Positions 1 to 9,236 of a stretch of DNA of 64,000 nucleotides are shown one piece after another (the first letter of the stretch is position 1; every line of letters starts with the position of its first letter). Source of the stretch: Gammaproteobacteria bacterium (lineage in GTDB: Bacteria; Pseudomonadota; Gammaproteobacteria; Nevskiales; Nevskiaceae); the NCBI GenBank assembly GCA_028871525.1, contig JAGWMX010000001.1, positions 1 through 64,000 on the forward strand, read 5' to 3'. Under the pieces are notes generated by a model. That model was not told the DNA's origin. It saw only the letters and a program-made list of their open reading frames with translations, and did no database searches. A program made the position numbers and the translations under genes.

Positions 1-16
1 CCGCAACCCTTCGGGA

Positions 17-108
17 CGGGGCCTTTTTCGCGCCCCGCGGCGTCACGCCTCGCTTACATGGAACCACCATGTGCGCTCGTCGTTCCTTGCGGCTGCGCGA
101 AAAGGGCC
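17..108. repeat. Imperfect palindromic element at the window edge
   Basis: The left arm GGCCTTTTTCGCGC (about 20-33) is answered by GCGCGAAAAGGGCC (95-108), and the centre holds a smaller ACATGG/CCATGT hairpin (about 56-72). The stretch from 1 to 223 carries no convincing gene. The fold resembles a REP or MITE-type element, but I see no second copy in this window, so its family is unknown. Confidence 0.45.
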
Positions 109-223
109 GCCGTCGCAGCGACCGAACAATTGTCAACAGACCCTAATGAGTCAGCCGCGTGCTGCAAACGCACCGGGTGCGCCGCAGGTGGCCACAAGAA
201 CCGTCCGCGCGTGGCGTTGGCCG

Positions 224-1012
224 CTAGTTTTTCATCACCTGCGCCGCAGTGGCGGCGGCCCAGGTGCGCGGCATCAGACGTGTGGAAAACGCAGACACCG
301 CGTTGAACCAGCCGGTCACACGCTGGGCGCGCCCGGCCAGCATCGCGTCCACGCCGATCCGTGCGACGGCGGCGGATTCCATCATCGTCGCTCGGTGGAA
401 CCAGTTCTGCGCCTGCCCGGACACCTGCAGGAACTCGGTGCGGGTAACACCCGGACAAACCGTTGTACAGCTCACGCCGGTGCCGCGCAGCTCGTGGTTC
501 AGCGCCACGCCGAAGGACAGCACGTAAGCCTTGGCGGCGGCATAGGCGGCGTAGCCCGGCGACGGCTGGAACGAGCCGGTGGAACCGATCAGCAACACAC
601 GGCCGAAACGGCGCTGAATCATCGCCGGCAACAAGGCGCGAGTCAGATGGCTCAGCGCGACGATGTCCACCTGCAACATCTGTTCACTGCGCGCCCATTC
701 CATCCCGGCAAACGATCCGTAGAGCCCGAAACCGGCGTTGTTGACCAACAGATCGACGTTCAGTCCGCGCGCCTCGATCTGCTGCAGTAAACTCTGACGT
801 TCAGCCGCCTGCCCCAGATCCGCCGCGATGACCGCAATCTGCCGGCCGCAGTCGGCCTCGATCCGCTGCGCAACCTCGCGCAGCGCCGCCTCGCGGCGCG
901 CCACCAGAATCAGATCCGCTCCGCGCGACGCCAGCTCCCGCGCAAACTCCACACCCAGACCACTGGAAGCGCCGGTGACCAGCGCCGTATGCCCTCGTAA
1001 CTTACCGTTCAT
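224..1012 (-). CDS. Short-chain dehydrogenase/reductase (SDR) family protein
   Basis: This 262-residue protein is a classical SDR. It has the Rossmann cofactor motif TGASSGLG near residues 13-20, the structural NNAG motif near residue 87, and a catalytic Ser-Tyr-x3-Lys arrangement (GSTGS, then YAAAK). Members reduce or oxidise alcohols and ketones with NAD(P)H, and the substrate cannot be read from sequence. The ATG at 1012 is preferred over a GTG at 1030 because it places the first beta strand immediately before the glycine motif. It lies downstream of argG on the same strand, about 170 bp away, with no obvious functional link. Family is secure, role unknown. Confidence 0.85.
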   Translation of the reverse strand: MNGKLRGHTALVTGASSGLGVEFARELASRGADLILVARREAALREVAQRIEADCGRQIAVIAADLGQAAERQSLLQQIEARGLNVDLLVNNAGFGLYGSFAGMEWARSEQMLQVDIVALSHLTRALLPAMIQRRFGRVLLIGSTGSFQPSPGYAAYAAAKAYVLSFGVALNHELRGTGVSCTTVCPGVTRTEFLQVSGQAQNWFHRATMMESAAVARIGVDAMLAGRAQRVTGWFNAVSAFSTRLMPRTWAAATAAQVMKN

Positions 1013-1183
1013 CGCCCGATCCCGATCCACCTACACTCTGCAGGCGCCGGCCTGCCCGTCCCCGTCACACGATCCTGCCCGGTCGAGGCCTTTCCAGCTT
1101 GAGTACTGTCCGGCGGCGGGTTTGCGATTGTCAACGCCATAGATTGTCCTCACGGGCCGCCGGGACCGGGCTCGAACCGAGTC

Positions 1184-2395
1184 TCAACCGAGATCGCGTC
1201 TGGCCACGGTGCGCAACCGTAAGCCGTTGAGCCGGATGAAACCCTCGGCGTCCTTTTGATTGTAGGCACCATGATCGTCCTCGAAAGTCGACAGTGCCGC
1301 GTCGAATAGCGAGTCCGCAGAACGTCGCCCAAGGATGCAAACCTGCCCCTTGTACAGCTTCAGCCGCACCTCGCCGTTGACCCGCTCCTGGGTGGCGTCG
1401 ATCAGCGCCTGCAACGCCCGTCTCTCCGGGCTCCACCAGTAGCCGTTATAGATCAGGCTGGCGTAGCGCGGCATCATCTCATCCTTGAGGTGCGCCTGTT
1501 CGCGATCGAGCGTGATCGACTCGATCGCGCGGTGAGCTTTCAGCAGGATGGTGCCACCCGGCGTTTCATAGCACCCGCGCGACTTGATGCCGACGTAGCG
1601 GTTTTCGACCAGATCCAGCCGGCCGACACCGTGTCTGGCGCCATGGCGGTTGAGCGCATCGAGCGTCTCGAACGGCGTGCAGCGCTTGCCGTTGACGGCC
1701 ACTGCATCGCCGCCGGCGAATTCGATCACGATCGATTCCGGCTCGTTCGGTGCATCCTCGGCATTGGCGGTCCAGCGCCAGACGTCGTCGGGCGGCGTCC
1801 ACCATGGATCTTCCAGACCACCGCCCTCGTAACTGATGTGCAGCGCGTTGGCATCCATCGAATACGGACTGCCGCCGTTTTTCTGCTTGGCGATCGGAAT
1901 ACCGTGTGTCTGTGCATAGGCCAGCAGCGTTTCGCGCGAATTCAGGGCCCAGGTGCGCCATGGCGCGATGATCTTGACTTCCGGCCACAGCGCGTAGGCG
2001 CCGAGTTCAAAGCGGACCTGGTCGTTGCCCTTGCCGGTAGCCCCGTGCGCGATCGCGTCACAGCCGGTGGCGCGTGCGATTTCGACCAATCGTTTGGCGA
2101 TCAACGGGCGCGCGATGGAGGTGCCTAGCAGGTATTCGCCCTCGTAGAGCGCGTTGGCGCGGAACATCGGAAACACGAAATCACGGACGAACTCTTCACG
2201 CAGATCGTCGATGAAGATCTCCCTGACGCCCAGCGCCCGCGCCTTGGGCCGCACCGCATCAAGCTCCTCACCCTGACCGATGTCAGCGGTGAAGGTCACC
2301 ACCTCGCAGGCGTAAGTATCCTGCAGCCACTTCAAGATCACGGAGGTATCCAGCCCACCTGAATAGGCGAGCGCGACTTTGCGGATAGTGTTCAT
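1184..2395 (-). CDS. argG: Argininosuccinate synthase
   Basis: This 403-residue enzyme ligates citrulline and aspartate with ATP to form argininosuccinate in arginine biosynthesis. The N-terminus carries the PP-loop [15 protein letters not shown] (residues 8-22), followed by family-typical stretches such as [13 protein letters not shown] and [11 protein letters not shown]. The open frame runs a further 175 codons upstream, but the ATG at 2395 fits the family start exactly. An alternative ATG at 2413 would add six residues. No other arginine genes lie nearby. A perfect TATAAT lies 45 bp upstream of the start, so the gene is probably transcribed alone. Confidence 0.96.
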   Translation of the reverse strand: MNTIRKVALAYSGGLDTSVILKWLQDTYACEVVTFTADIGQGEELDAVRPKARALGVREIFIDDLREEFVRDFVFPMFRANALYEGEYLLGTSIARPLIAKRLVEIARATGCDAIAHGATGKGNDQVRFELGAYALWPEVKIIAPWRTWALNSRETLLAYAQTHGIPIAKQKNGGSPYSMDANALHISYEGGGLEDPWWTPPDDVWRWTANAEDAPNEPESIVIEFAGGDAVAVNGKRCTPFETLDALNRHGARHGVGRLDLVENRYVGIKSRGCYETPGGTILLKAHRAIESITLDREQAHLKDEMMPRYASLIYNGYWWSPERRALQALIDATQERVNGEVRLKLYKGQVCILGRRSADSLFDAALSTFEDDHGAYNQKDAEGFIRLNGLRLRTVARRDLG

Positions 2396-2440
2396 GGATG
2401 AGTTCGGTGACATCGGACGGCGGCGGCAATACGGCTGCAG

Positions 2441-2446
2441 ATTATA
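2441..2446 (-). promoter_or_regulatory. Candidate -10 box for argG
   Basis: On the minus strand this reads TATAAT, a perfect sigma-70 -10 hexamer, giving a predicted leader of about 40 nt before the argG ATG. No good -35 hexamer is visible at 16-18 bp, so strength is uncertain. Confidence 0.45.
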
Positions 2447-2634
2447 GGGGGCGCCGGCGACACGGTGCCGTGAGCCGGAGCGCAGCGAGGGCGAGCGCGG
2501 GTGCGGGAGCCGGCGCAGGCCCGGCGTCGATCGACACCGGCAGCCGCATTCACCCTCACCGCAGCTACGGCGCAAAACCGCCGGCCTCACGACTCCGGCA
2601 GCCGGGCGCCGGTCGAGACAGCAGGCGCGAGTGA

Positions 2635-2640
2635 TATAGT
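2635..2640 (+). promoter_or_regulatory. Candidate -10 box for rnt
   Basis: TATAGT lies 28 bp upstream of the rnt start in the argG/rnt divergent region (2396-2668). The -35 region is weak. The rest of this intergenic stretch is GC-rich and shows no other feature I can support. Confidence 0.3.
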
Positions 2641-2668
2641 GAGGCTGCTCTTCGCGTAGCTCTCGCCC

Positions 2669-3313
2669 ATGAATGCCCCGATACAGCCGATGCGGATCGC
2701 TCAGCGCTTCCGCGGCTTTCTGCCGGTCGTCGTCGATGTCGAGACCGGCGGCTTCAACGCCGCCACTGATGCGCTGCTGGAGATCGCGGCGGTGCTGATA
2801 GAGATGGATGCAGCGGGCAACCTCCACCGCGGTATCACCCATGCAGTGCAGGTCGAGCCTTTCCCCGGCGCCAACATCGAGCGCGCCGCATTGGAGGTCA
2901 ACAAAATCGTACCGGATCATCCGCTACGGCTGGCGGTGCCGGAAAAAGAGGCACTGTCACGGATTTTCAAACCGGTGCGCCAGGCGGTGTCGGAGAGCGG
3001 CTGCAGCCGTGCGATCCTGGTCGGCCACAACGCGCATTTCGATTTGGGCTTTGTCAACGCTGCGGTTACACGCTGCGGCATCAAGCGCAATCCGTTTCAC
3101 CCGTTTTCCGCCTTCGACACCGCGACGCTGGCCGGCGCGGCGCTGGGCCAGACGGTGCTGGCACGCGCACTGGAAACCTCCGGGCTGGAGCATGACGCCG
3201 CGGCGGCACACTCGGCGATTTACGACGCCGAACGCACCGCCGATCTGTTCTGCCTGCTGGTCAACCGGATGTACCCGCTGTTTGCCGCTGCGGGGACGCC
3301 GGTCGCCGCGTAA
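2669..3313 (+). CDS. rnt: Ribonuclease T
   Basis: This 214-residue DEDDh-family 3'-5' exoribonuclease trims tRNA and other stable RNA 3' ends. Exo I is VDVETGG (residues 22-28), Exo II is [10 protein letters not shown] (about 120-129), and Exo III is [12 protein letters not shown] (about 178-189), giving the Asp-Glu-Asp-His-Asp metal-binding set. The length matches the E. coli enzyme (215 residues). It starts at an ATG 273 bp from divergent argG and is followed 70 bp later by opgG. Confidence 0.93.
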   Translation: MNAPIQPMRIAQRFRGFLPVVVDVETGGFNAATDALLEIAAVLIEMDAAGNLHRGITHAVQVEPFPGANIERAALEVNKIVPDHPLRLAVPEKEALSRIFKPVRQAVSESGCSRAILVGHNAHFDLGFVNAAVTRCGIKRNPFHPFSAFDTATLAGAALGQTVLARALETSGLEHDAAAAHSAIYDAERTADLFCLLVNRMYPLFAAAGTPVAA

Positions 3314-3343
3314 CATTCTCAAGCCGTGCCCGCATCGATGCCC

Positions 3344-3349
3344 TACAAT
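3344..3349 (+). promoter_or_regulatory. Candidate -10 box for opgGH
   Basis: TACAAT sits between rnt and opgG. A transcript starting about seven bases downstream would have a leader of roughly 28 nt to the ATG at 3384, but almost none to the in-frame ATG at 3360, which favours 3384 as the opgG start. No clear -35 hexamer is visible. Confidence 0.35.
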
Positions 3350-3383
3350 TCTCCGCGGGATGCTTTGGCCGCCTAGAGATGCG

Positions 3384-4904
3384 ATGATCCTCCGTCTTGA
3401 TTGCGCCATCGGCTGCGCGGTGCTGCTGGCGCTGGCCGCCGCCGGCCCGGCGCGGGCCTTCGGCTTCGACGACGTTGCCGCCAAAGCCAGGGCGCTGGCC
3501 GCCAAACCCTACCAGCCGCCCCAACAAACGCTGCCTGACACGCTGGGCGGACTCAGCTACGACCGCTATCGGGACATCCGCTTCAAGCAGGAACGCTCGA
3601 TCTGGCGCGGCACCAAACTCGATTTCGAGATTCAACTGCTGCCACCAGGCGGTCTGTTCAGAACACCGGTCAGGATCAACGTCGTCAATGTCGCGGGCGT
3701 CCATCTGGTGCATTTCGATCCCACCGATTTCACCTATGGCGCCGCGAAAATCGATCCCGCCTCGCTGAAGGGCTTGTGGTATTCGGGGTTCCGCATCCAC
3801 TCCCCGATCAATAAGCCCAACTACAAGGACGAGGTGCTGGTGTTCCAGGGCGCCAGCTATTTCCGCGCGCTCGGCCGGCATCAGATCTATGGGCTGTCGG
3901 CGCGTGGCCTGACGGTGGATACCGGTCTGGTTGCCGGCGAAGAGTTCCCGCGTTTCGTCGAGTTCTGGATCGAGCGGCCGGCCGTCGGCCAGCATGCGAT
4001 CGCCATCGACGCGCTGCTGGACTCCAAGCGGGTGACCGGCGCCTACCGCTTCGTGCTGTACCCGGGTCCGACCACCCATGTCGACGTTAGGGCGCGAGTT
4101 TTTCTGCGCGACTACGTCACCAAGCTGGGGATCGCGCCACTGAACTCGATGTTTTTCTATGGCGAGAACCAGCCCAACCATGAACGCAACGACTATCGAC
4201 CGGAAGTGCACGATTCCGATGGACTGCAAATCGCCTCCGGCACCGGAGAATGGATCTGGCGACCGTTGGTGGATCCGGCACGACTGTTGATCACCTCGTT
4301 CGGCATGACCAATCCGCAAGGCTTCGGGTTGATGCAACGCGACCGCGAATTCGCCGACTATCAGGATCTGGGGGCGCGCTACGAACTGCGGCCTTCGGCT
4401 TGGGTGCAGCCCAAGGGCAACTGGGGTTCGGGCCGGGTCGAGCTGGTCGAGATCCCGACGCCGGACGAAACCAACGACGACGTTATCGCCTATTGGGTGC
4501 CCGACATTTCACTCAAACCGGGTCAGCCATACGATTTTGCCTACCGTATCGATTGGGAGATGGACGATCCGACGCGGCCGCCGTCATCCTGGGTCACGCA
4601 GACCCGGCTGGGTTTCGGCTACTCACCGCGGCCGCCGCAGGGCGTCGGCCTCGTCGTCGATTTCGACGGTCCGGCGCTGGACAAGCTGCCGGCCGATACT
4701 CCGGTGGAAGGCGTGGTCAGCGCAGACAGCAACGGCGAAATCGTCGCCCAACGGGTGCAACCCAATCGCGCCGAGGGCGGCTGGAGACTGTTCATCCACA
4801 TCAGGCGCCTGGACAACAGCAAGCCGGTTGAACTGCGCGCCTACCTGCGCGCCGGCCAGAATACCGTCTCCGAGACATGGAGCTATATCCTGCCGCCGGG
4901 CTGA
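3384..4904 (+). CDS. opgG: Glucan biosynthesis protein G (periplasmic)
   Basis: This 506-residue protein acts in the periplasm in synthesis of osmoregulated periplasmic glucans, modifying and releasing the beta-glucan made by OpgH. A signal peptide is visible: a basic start, the hydrophobic [15 protein letters not shown] region, and likely cleavage after ARA near residue 26. The mature part has family-typical sequence such as FKQERSIWRG, FYGENQPN and GEWIWRPL. Length is normal for the family. An ATG at 3360 would add eight residues. It overlaps opgH by 28 bp, so the two are translationally coupled. Confidence 0.93.
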   Translation: MILRLDCAIGCAVLLALAAAGPARAFGFDDVAAKARALAAKPYQPPQQTLPDTLGGLSYDRYRDIRFKQERSIWRGTKLDFEIQLLPPGGLFRTPVRINVVNVAGVHLVHFDPTDFTYGAAKIDPASLKGLWYSGFRIHSPINKPNYKDEVLVFQGASYFRALGRHQIYGLSARGLTVDTGLVAGEEFPRFVEFWIERPAVGQHAIAIDALLDSKRVTGAYRFVLYPGPTTHVDVRARVFLRDYVTKLGIAPLNSMFFYGENQPNHERNDYRPEVHDSDGLQIASGTGEWIWRPLVDPARLLITSFGMTNPQGFGLMQRDREFADYQDLGARYELRPSAWVQPKGNWGSGRVELVEIPTPDETNDDVIAYWVPDISLKPGQPYDFAYRIDWEMDDPTRPPSSWVTQTRLGFGYSPRPPQGVGLVVDFDGPALDKLPADTPVEGVVSADSNGEIVAQRVQPNRAEGGWRLFIHIRRLDNSKPVELRAYLRAGQNTVSETWSYILPPG

Positions 4905-7402
4905 CGGCGCTGCTCAAGGCCGAAGTCGAGGCGCCGGCTGCGCTCTCGACCTACCTCGAGTGCCTGCCGCTGCCGCTCGACGAACGCGGGCGTCTGCGCC
5001 AATGCCTCGCCAACCGCGCCGGCGGCGATGCCCGCGAAGCACTGGCCGAACTGCATCGGCTGCTTGCCGAACGGCCGCAAACGCTCGATCCGGACGATCC
5101 GGCCGCGGCTTCGGTCAGCCGCCGGCTGACGCTGGCGTACGGCACGATGCGGGATGCCAGCGGCCGGCCGCTGTTGCAGATCGACCGTCGCGGCCAGCCG
5201 CGACTGGTCACGGTCCCGCCGCTCAACCGCGCGACCATGATTCCGCGCAGCTGGCCGCGCAACCCGCTGACGCGCATGGGCCACTGGCTGCACGGTGCGC
5301 TGAGTGCGCGCCGCGGCCGGCTCGCCAGCCGTGCCGAAACCGCGCCCGACTCACCCGATCCGCACGGCCGCTGGCGCTGGAGCGGACTGACGCGCCGGCT
5401 GCTGCTGCTGCTGCTGGCGCTGGCGCAGACGGCGCTGGCAACCTATTACATGACCGCGGTACTGCCCTACCACGGCACCCATGGCCTGGAGCTTTCGATC
5501 CTGATCGTCTACGCGGTGCTGTTCGCCTGGGTTTCGGCTGGTTTTTGGACCGCGATGATGGGTTTCTGGGTGCTGCTGCTCGGTGGCGATCGCCATGCAA
5601 TCTCGCGCACAGCAGCGCCGGACACGCCGATCGACGCCAGCGCGCGGACGGCCATACTGGTGCCGATCTGTAATGAAAATGTCGCCCGCGTGCTGGCCGG
5701 CCTGCGTGCGACCTACGAATCGGTGGCGCGCACCGGCTGGCTGGAGCGATTTGATTTCTTCATCCTGTCGGACTCGAGCGAACCCGATCTGCGGGTCGCC
5801 GAGATCGCGGCGTGGCGGCGGCTGAGCGCGGACGTCGGCGGCTTCGGCCGCATTTTCTACCGGCGCCGGCGCCATCGGATCAAGCGCAAAAGCGGCAACA
5901 TCGCCGATTTCTGCCGGCGCTGGGGCAGCAATTACCGTTACATGATCGTGCTCGACGCGGATTCGGTGATGAGCGGCGAGTGCATCACCCAGCTAGTGCG
6001 GCTGATGGAAGCCAACGCCAACGCCGGCATCATCCAGACCGCCCCGCGCGCCGCCGGCCGGGAGACCCTCTACGCCCGCATGCAGCAATTCGCCACCCGC
6101 GTCTACGGTCCGCTGTTCACCGCCGGGTTGCACTTCTGGCAACTCGGAGAGAGCCACTACTGGGGCCATAACGCGATCATCCGCATAGCGCCGTTCATCC
6201 GCCACTGCGCGCTGCGGCGGCTGCCCGGGCGCGGGGCGCTGTCCGGAGAGATCCTCTCCCACGACTTCGTCGAGGCGGCGCTGATGCGCCGTGCCGGCTG
6301 GGCGGTGTGGATCGCCTACGATCTGCCCGGCAGCTATGAAGAGATGCCGCCTAATCTGCTCGACGAGCTCAAGCGCGACCGCCGCTGGTGCCAGGGAAAT
6401 CTGCAGAATTTCAGACTGTTTTTCGCTCAGGGCCTGCACCCGGCGCACCGGGCGGTGTTCATGACCGGGGTGATGGCCTATCTGTCGGCGCCGTTGTGGT
6501 TTCTGCTGCTGCTGTTGTCCACCGCGCAGCTCGCCGTTCAGACTTTGATGCCGCCGCAATATTTCCCTCAGCCTTATCAGCTATTCCCTATCTGGCCGGA
6601 ATGGCATCCAGGCTGGGCGATCGCGCTGTTTTCAGCCACCGCGACGCTGCTGTTTCTGCCCAAGTTGCTGGCTGCGGTGCTGGTAATGGTCAAGGGCGCG
6701 AGAGCGTTCGGCGGTGCCCGGCGGCTGATACCCGGCATGCTTCTGGAGTTGGTCTTTTCTGCGCTACTGGCGCCGATCCGTATGCTGTTCCACACCCGGT
6801 TCGTAATCAGCGCGCTGATCGGCTGGACCGTAAGCTGGAAGTCACCGCCACGAGAGGATGCGGAAACTTCCTGGGTTGAGGCGCTGCGTCGCCATGGCCC
6901 AGGAACCCTGCTCGGCGCCTTTTGGGCCGGCGGACTCTACCGCCTCAATCCGGATTACCTCTGGTGGCTGGCGCCGATTGTCGGCGCCATGCTGCTGGCG
7001 ATACCGCTTTCGGTCTGGTCAAGCCGGGTGCGGCTCGGTCGCTGCTTCCGCCGACTCGGCCTGTTCCTGATCCCGGAGGAAAGCGCGCCGCCACCCGAAC
7101 TGCAGGCGATGCTCGAGTATCTGCAGCGCGCGCCCGCCGATCCGGGTTTCATCGCCGCCGTCATCGCACCGGACGTCAATGCCCTGATCTGCGCCACCGG
7201 CGCCGGCCGCATCCATTCGCCGGCGACAGTCCGGCGCCAACGTCTGCGGCTGCTGCACCGCGCGACGCGCGATGGCCCCGAACAGCTCGACACGAACGCG
7301 CGCAACGTACTGCTGGGCGACCCCAAATCCCTGTCCAGTCTGCATTTCCGGGTCTGGAGCGCGGCCGAGGCGGCGGCCGGCTGGGGCATCCGGCTGTCAT
7401 GA
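4877..7402 (+). CDS. opgH: Glucan biosynthesis glucosyltransferase H (inner membrane)
   Basis: This 841-residue polytopic family-2 glycosyltransferase polymerises glucose from UDP-glucose into the backbone of periplasmic glucans and exports it. Two membrane segments lie near residues 172-225, then a cytoplasmic catalytic domain with VLDADSVMSG (near 356) and the processive signature DRRWCQGN (near 500), then a cluster of C-terminal membrane helices (about 530-730). It starts inside opgG. Length agrees with E. coli OpgH (847). In other bacteria OpgH also links nutrient status to cell size, which cannot be judged here. Confidence 0.94.
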   Translation: MELYPAAGLTALLKAEVEAPAALSTYLECLPLPLDERGRLRQCLANRAGGDAREALAELHRLLAERPQTLDPDDPAAASVSRRLTLAYGTMRDASGRPLLQIDRRGQPRLVTVPPLNRATMIPRSWPRNPLTRMGHWLHGALSARRGRLASRAETAPDSPDPHGRWRWSGLTRRLLLLLLALAQTALATYYMTAVLPYHGTHGLELSILIVYAVLFAWVSAGFWTAMMGFWVLLLGGDRHAISRTAAPDTPIDASARTAILVPICNENVARVLAGLRATYESVARTGWLERFDFFILSDSSEPDLRVAEIAAWRRLSADVGGFGRIFYRRRRHRIKRKSGNIADFCRRWGSNYRYMIVLDADSVMSGECITQLVRLMEANANAGIIQTAPRAAGRETLYARMQQFATRVYGPLFTAGLHFWQLGESHYWGHNAIIRIAPFIRHCALRRLPGRGALSGEILSHDFVEAALMRRAGWAVWIAYDLPGSYEEMPPNLLDELKRDRRWCQGNLQNFRLFFAQGLHPAHRAVFMTGVMAYLSAPLWFLLLLLSTAQLAVQTLMPPQYFPQPYQLFPIWPEWHPGWAIALFSATATLLFLPKLLAAVLVMVKGARAFGGARRLIPGMLLELVFSALLAPIRMLFHTRFVISALIGWTVSWKSPPREDAETSWVEALRRHGPGTLLGAFWAGGLYRLNPDYLWWLAPIVGAMLLAIPLSVWSSRVRLGRCFRRLGLFLIPEESAPPPELQAMLEYLQRAPADPGFIAAVIAPDVNALICATGAGRIHSPATVRRQRLRLLHRATRDGPEQLDTNARNVLLGDPKSLSSLHFRVWSAAEAAAGWGIRLS

Positions 7403-7474
7403 CCACGCCATCGTCGCGTCATGCCAGCTCAACGCAGCCATCATAGAATGCTATCATCGAAGCCGGAGTTCGCC

Positions 7475-8284
7475 ATGGCTATGACCTTGGACACCCTCCA
7501 GTCCCAGCGGGCGCAGCGTTTTACCGTCGCCTTGGCCGAAACGGCCGGAGCGGTGCGTGAGGCGCAGAAGCTTCGCTACAAAATCTTTGCCGGCGAGCTC
7601 GGCGCGGCCATCGATGGCGGGCCGGACAACGTCGATCGCGACCACTACGACGACTACTGCCGGCACTTGGTGGTGCGCGAGCCGCTGGACGGCCGGATCG
7701 TCGCCTGTACCCGGATTCTGACCGACGACCAGGCGCCGCGCGCGGGTGGATTTTACTCGTCCAACGAGTTCGACCTGCGCATGCTGGACTCGCTGCCCGG
7801 CCGGGTCATGGAAGTCGGCCGCACCTGCGTCGATGCCGATTACCGCACCGGCGCCGTGATCTCCGCGCTGTGGACCGGTCTGGCCGATTTCTTCACCTAT
7901 TACGGGTTCGATTATCTGTTTGGCTGTGCCAGCATCAGCCTGGAAGACGGCGGCGCCACTGCACACGCGCTGCTGACACAGATCAAGGCCAAATACATGG
8001 CCCCGTCCTGGCAACGAGTGCGGCCGCTGATCCCGCTGCCGACGGCCGACGCCAGGACCGAGCTGAAACCGAAAATGCCGCCTCTGCTCAAAGCGTATTT
8101 CAGCCTCGGCGCCAAAGCCTGCGGCGAGGCGTATTGGGATCGGGATTTCAACTGCGCCGACGTCTTCGTGCTGGTCAGCGTCGACGACCTGCAAGCGCGC
8201 TACGCGCGTCACTTCGTGCAGCGCGGCCGCAGCACCGACGGCGGCGAAGTCTTCGTCCCCGGACTGTTGACGCGGCCGCGCTGA
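7475..8284 (+). CDS. olsB: GNAT-type N-acyltransferase, probable ornithine-acyl-ACP N-acyltransferase
   Basis: This 269-residue protein belongs to the GNAT-fold group that includes OlsB and hemolysin-like acyltransferases (sequence such as RYKIFAGELGA, EVGRTCVDADYRTG and LFGCASISLED). OlsB transfers a 3-hydroxyacyl chain from ACP to ornithine, giving lyso-ornithine lipid. The specific call rests mainly on the PlsC-like gene 32 bp downstream, the usual OlsB-OlsA arrangement. The ATG at 7475 has a GGAG six bases upstream, which rules out the longer frame beginning at 7421. Acting on another amine is the main alternative. Confidence 0.72.
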   Translation: MAMTLDTLQSQRAQRFTVALAETAGAVREAQKLRYKIFAGELGAAIDGGPDNVDRDHYDDYCRHLVVREPLDGRIVACTRILTDDQAPRAGGFYSSNEFDLRMLDSLPGRVMEVGRTCVDADYRTGAVISALWTGLADFFTYYGFDYLFGCASISLEDGGATAHALLTQIKAKYMAPSWQRVRPLIPLPTADARTELKPKMPPLLKAYFSLGAKACGEAYWDRDFNCADVFVLVSVDDLQARYARHFVQRGRSTDGGEVFVPGLLTRPR

Positions 8285-8316
8285 CGCGCATCGGCTAAAA
8301 GCCTTGGGGGCCAGGC

Positions 8317-9084
8317 GTGAGACGAGCGTACCGCTGCGCGATATTGCTGAGCCACATCACGGTAGGGTTACTGATTGTGTTGCTTGTGTTGCTGCTCAGG
8401 CTGCAAGGCGGTCACCGGCCGTCCAGCGCGGCGCGCCTGAGCCGCTGGTGGCTGCGACGGCTGCTGCGGATTCTGCACCTGCGGCTGCGCATCCTCGGCA
8501 CGCCTTTGCCGGGGCCGCGGCTGCTGGTCTGCAACCATGTCTCCTGGCTCGACATCCCGGTGATCGGCGCAGTCGAGCTGACCCGCTTCGTTTCCAAGGC
8601 CGAGGTACGCGACTGGCCGCTGGTGGGCTGGCTGGCATACGCGCCAGGCACCTTCTATCTGAAACGCGGCGCCGGCGGTACACGCGAGCTGGTGGCGGCG
8701 CTCGCAGCGCATCTGCCGCACGGTAACGTGGCGCTGTTCCCGGAAGGCACTACCAGCACCGGCGAGCACGTGCTTCGCTTCACCCCCAGGCTGTTCGCCG
8801 CAGCGATCGAAGCCGGCTGCCCGGTGCAGCCGGTGGCGCTGCGCTACGGTCCGGCAGCAGATGGCAGCCGCATCGCTCCGTTCGTCGGCGACGATACGCT
8901 GGTGTCCCACCTGTGGCGTCTGCTGCGCGAGCCGGAACTCGAGGTCGAGCTGATTTTCTGCGCCCCGTTGGCCACCGCCGGCGCCGAGCGCGCGGCGCTG
9001 GCCGAGACTGCGCGCGCCGCAGTGGCGGCAGCCGTCGAGGGGCGCCTCAGTGTGGCCTGCTATCCGTCACAACTGGCGGCGTAA
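8317..9084 (+). CDS. olsA: PlsC-type O-acyltransferase, probable lyso-ornithine lipid acyltransferase
   Basis: This 255-residue membrane acyltransferase has an N-terminal hydrophobic anchor (residues 8-28), the catalytic block NHVSWLD (near 73) and the acyl-acceptor block FPEGTTS (near 142). The family moves acyl chains from ACP or CoA to a lysolipid. Next to the GNAT gene it probably completes ornithine lipid synthesis; being an ordinary lysophosphatidate acyltransferase is the alternative. Translation starts at GTG 8317 after a GGGGG stretch. A lipA-frame extension overlaps its 3' end, but lipA itself starts 152 bp downstream. Confidence 0.75.
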   Translation: MRRAYRCAILLSHITVGLLIVLLVLLLRLQGGHRPSSAARLSRWWLRRLLRILHLRLRILGTPLPGPRLLVCNHVSWLDIPVIGAVELTRFVSKAEVRDWPLVGWLAYAPGTFYLKRGAGGTRELVAALAAHLPHGNVALFPEGTTSTGEHVLRFTPRLFAAAIEAGCPVQPVALRYGPAADGSRIAPFVGDDTLVSHLWRLLREPELEVELIFCAPLATAGAERAALAETARAAVAAAVEGRLSVACYPSQLAA

Positions 9085-9236
9085 ACCGACCCGCCGTCGG
9101 CGGGTACAACACCGGTCCGACGCTGCGCCAAAACCCGAAACGCCGCCGCTCCAATCGACGCCTTCCCGCGGCGAAGCCGTCACCGGATCCACGCGGCGAC
9201 GCTTCGCGCCGGCTGCGCGGCGCCGGCGCCGAAAAG

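Noticed and set aside
1140-1185. tRNA-like T-arm (GGGCTCGAACCGAG)
   Set aside because: The flanks do not pair as a T-stem and no acceptor, D or anticodon arm can be built around it.
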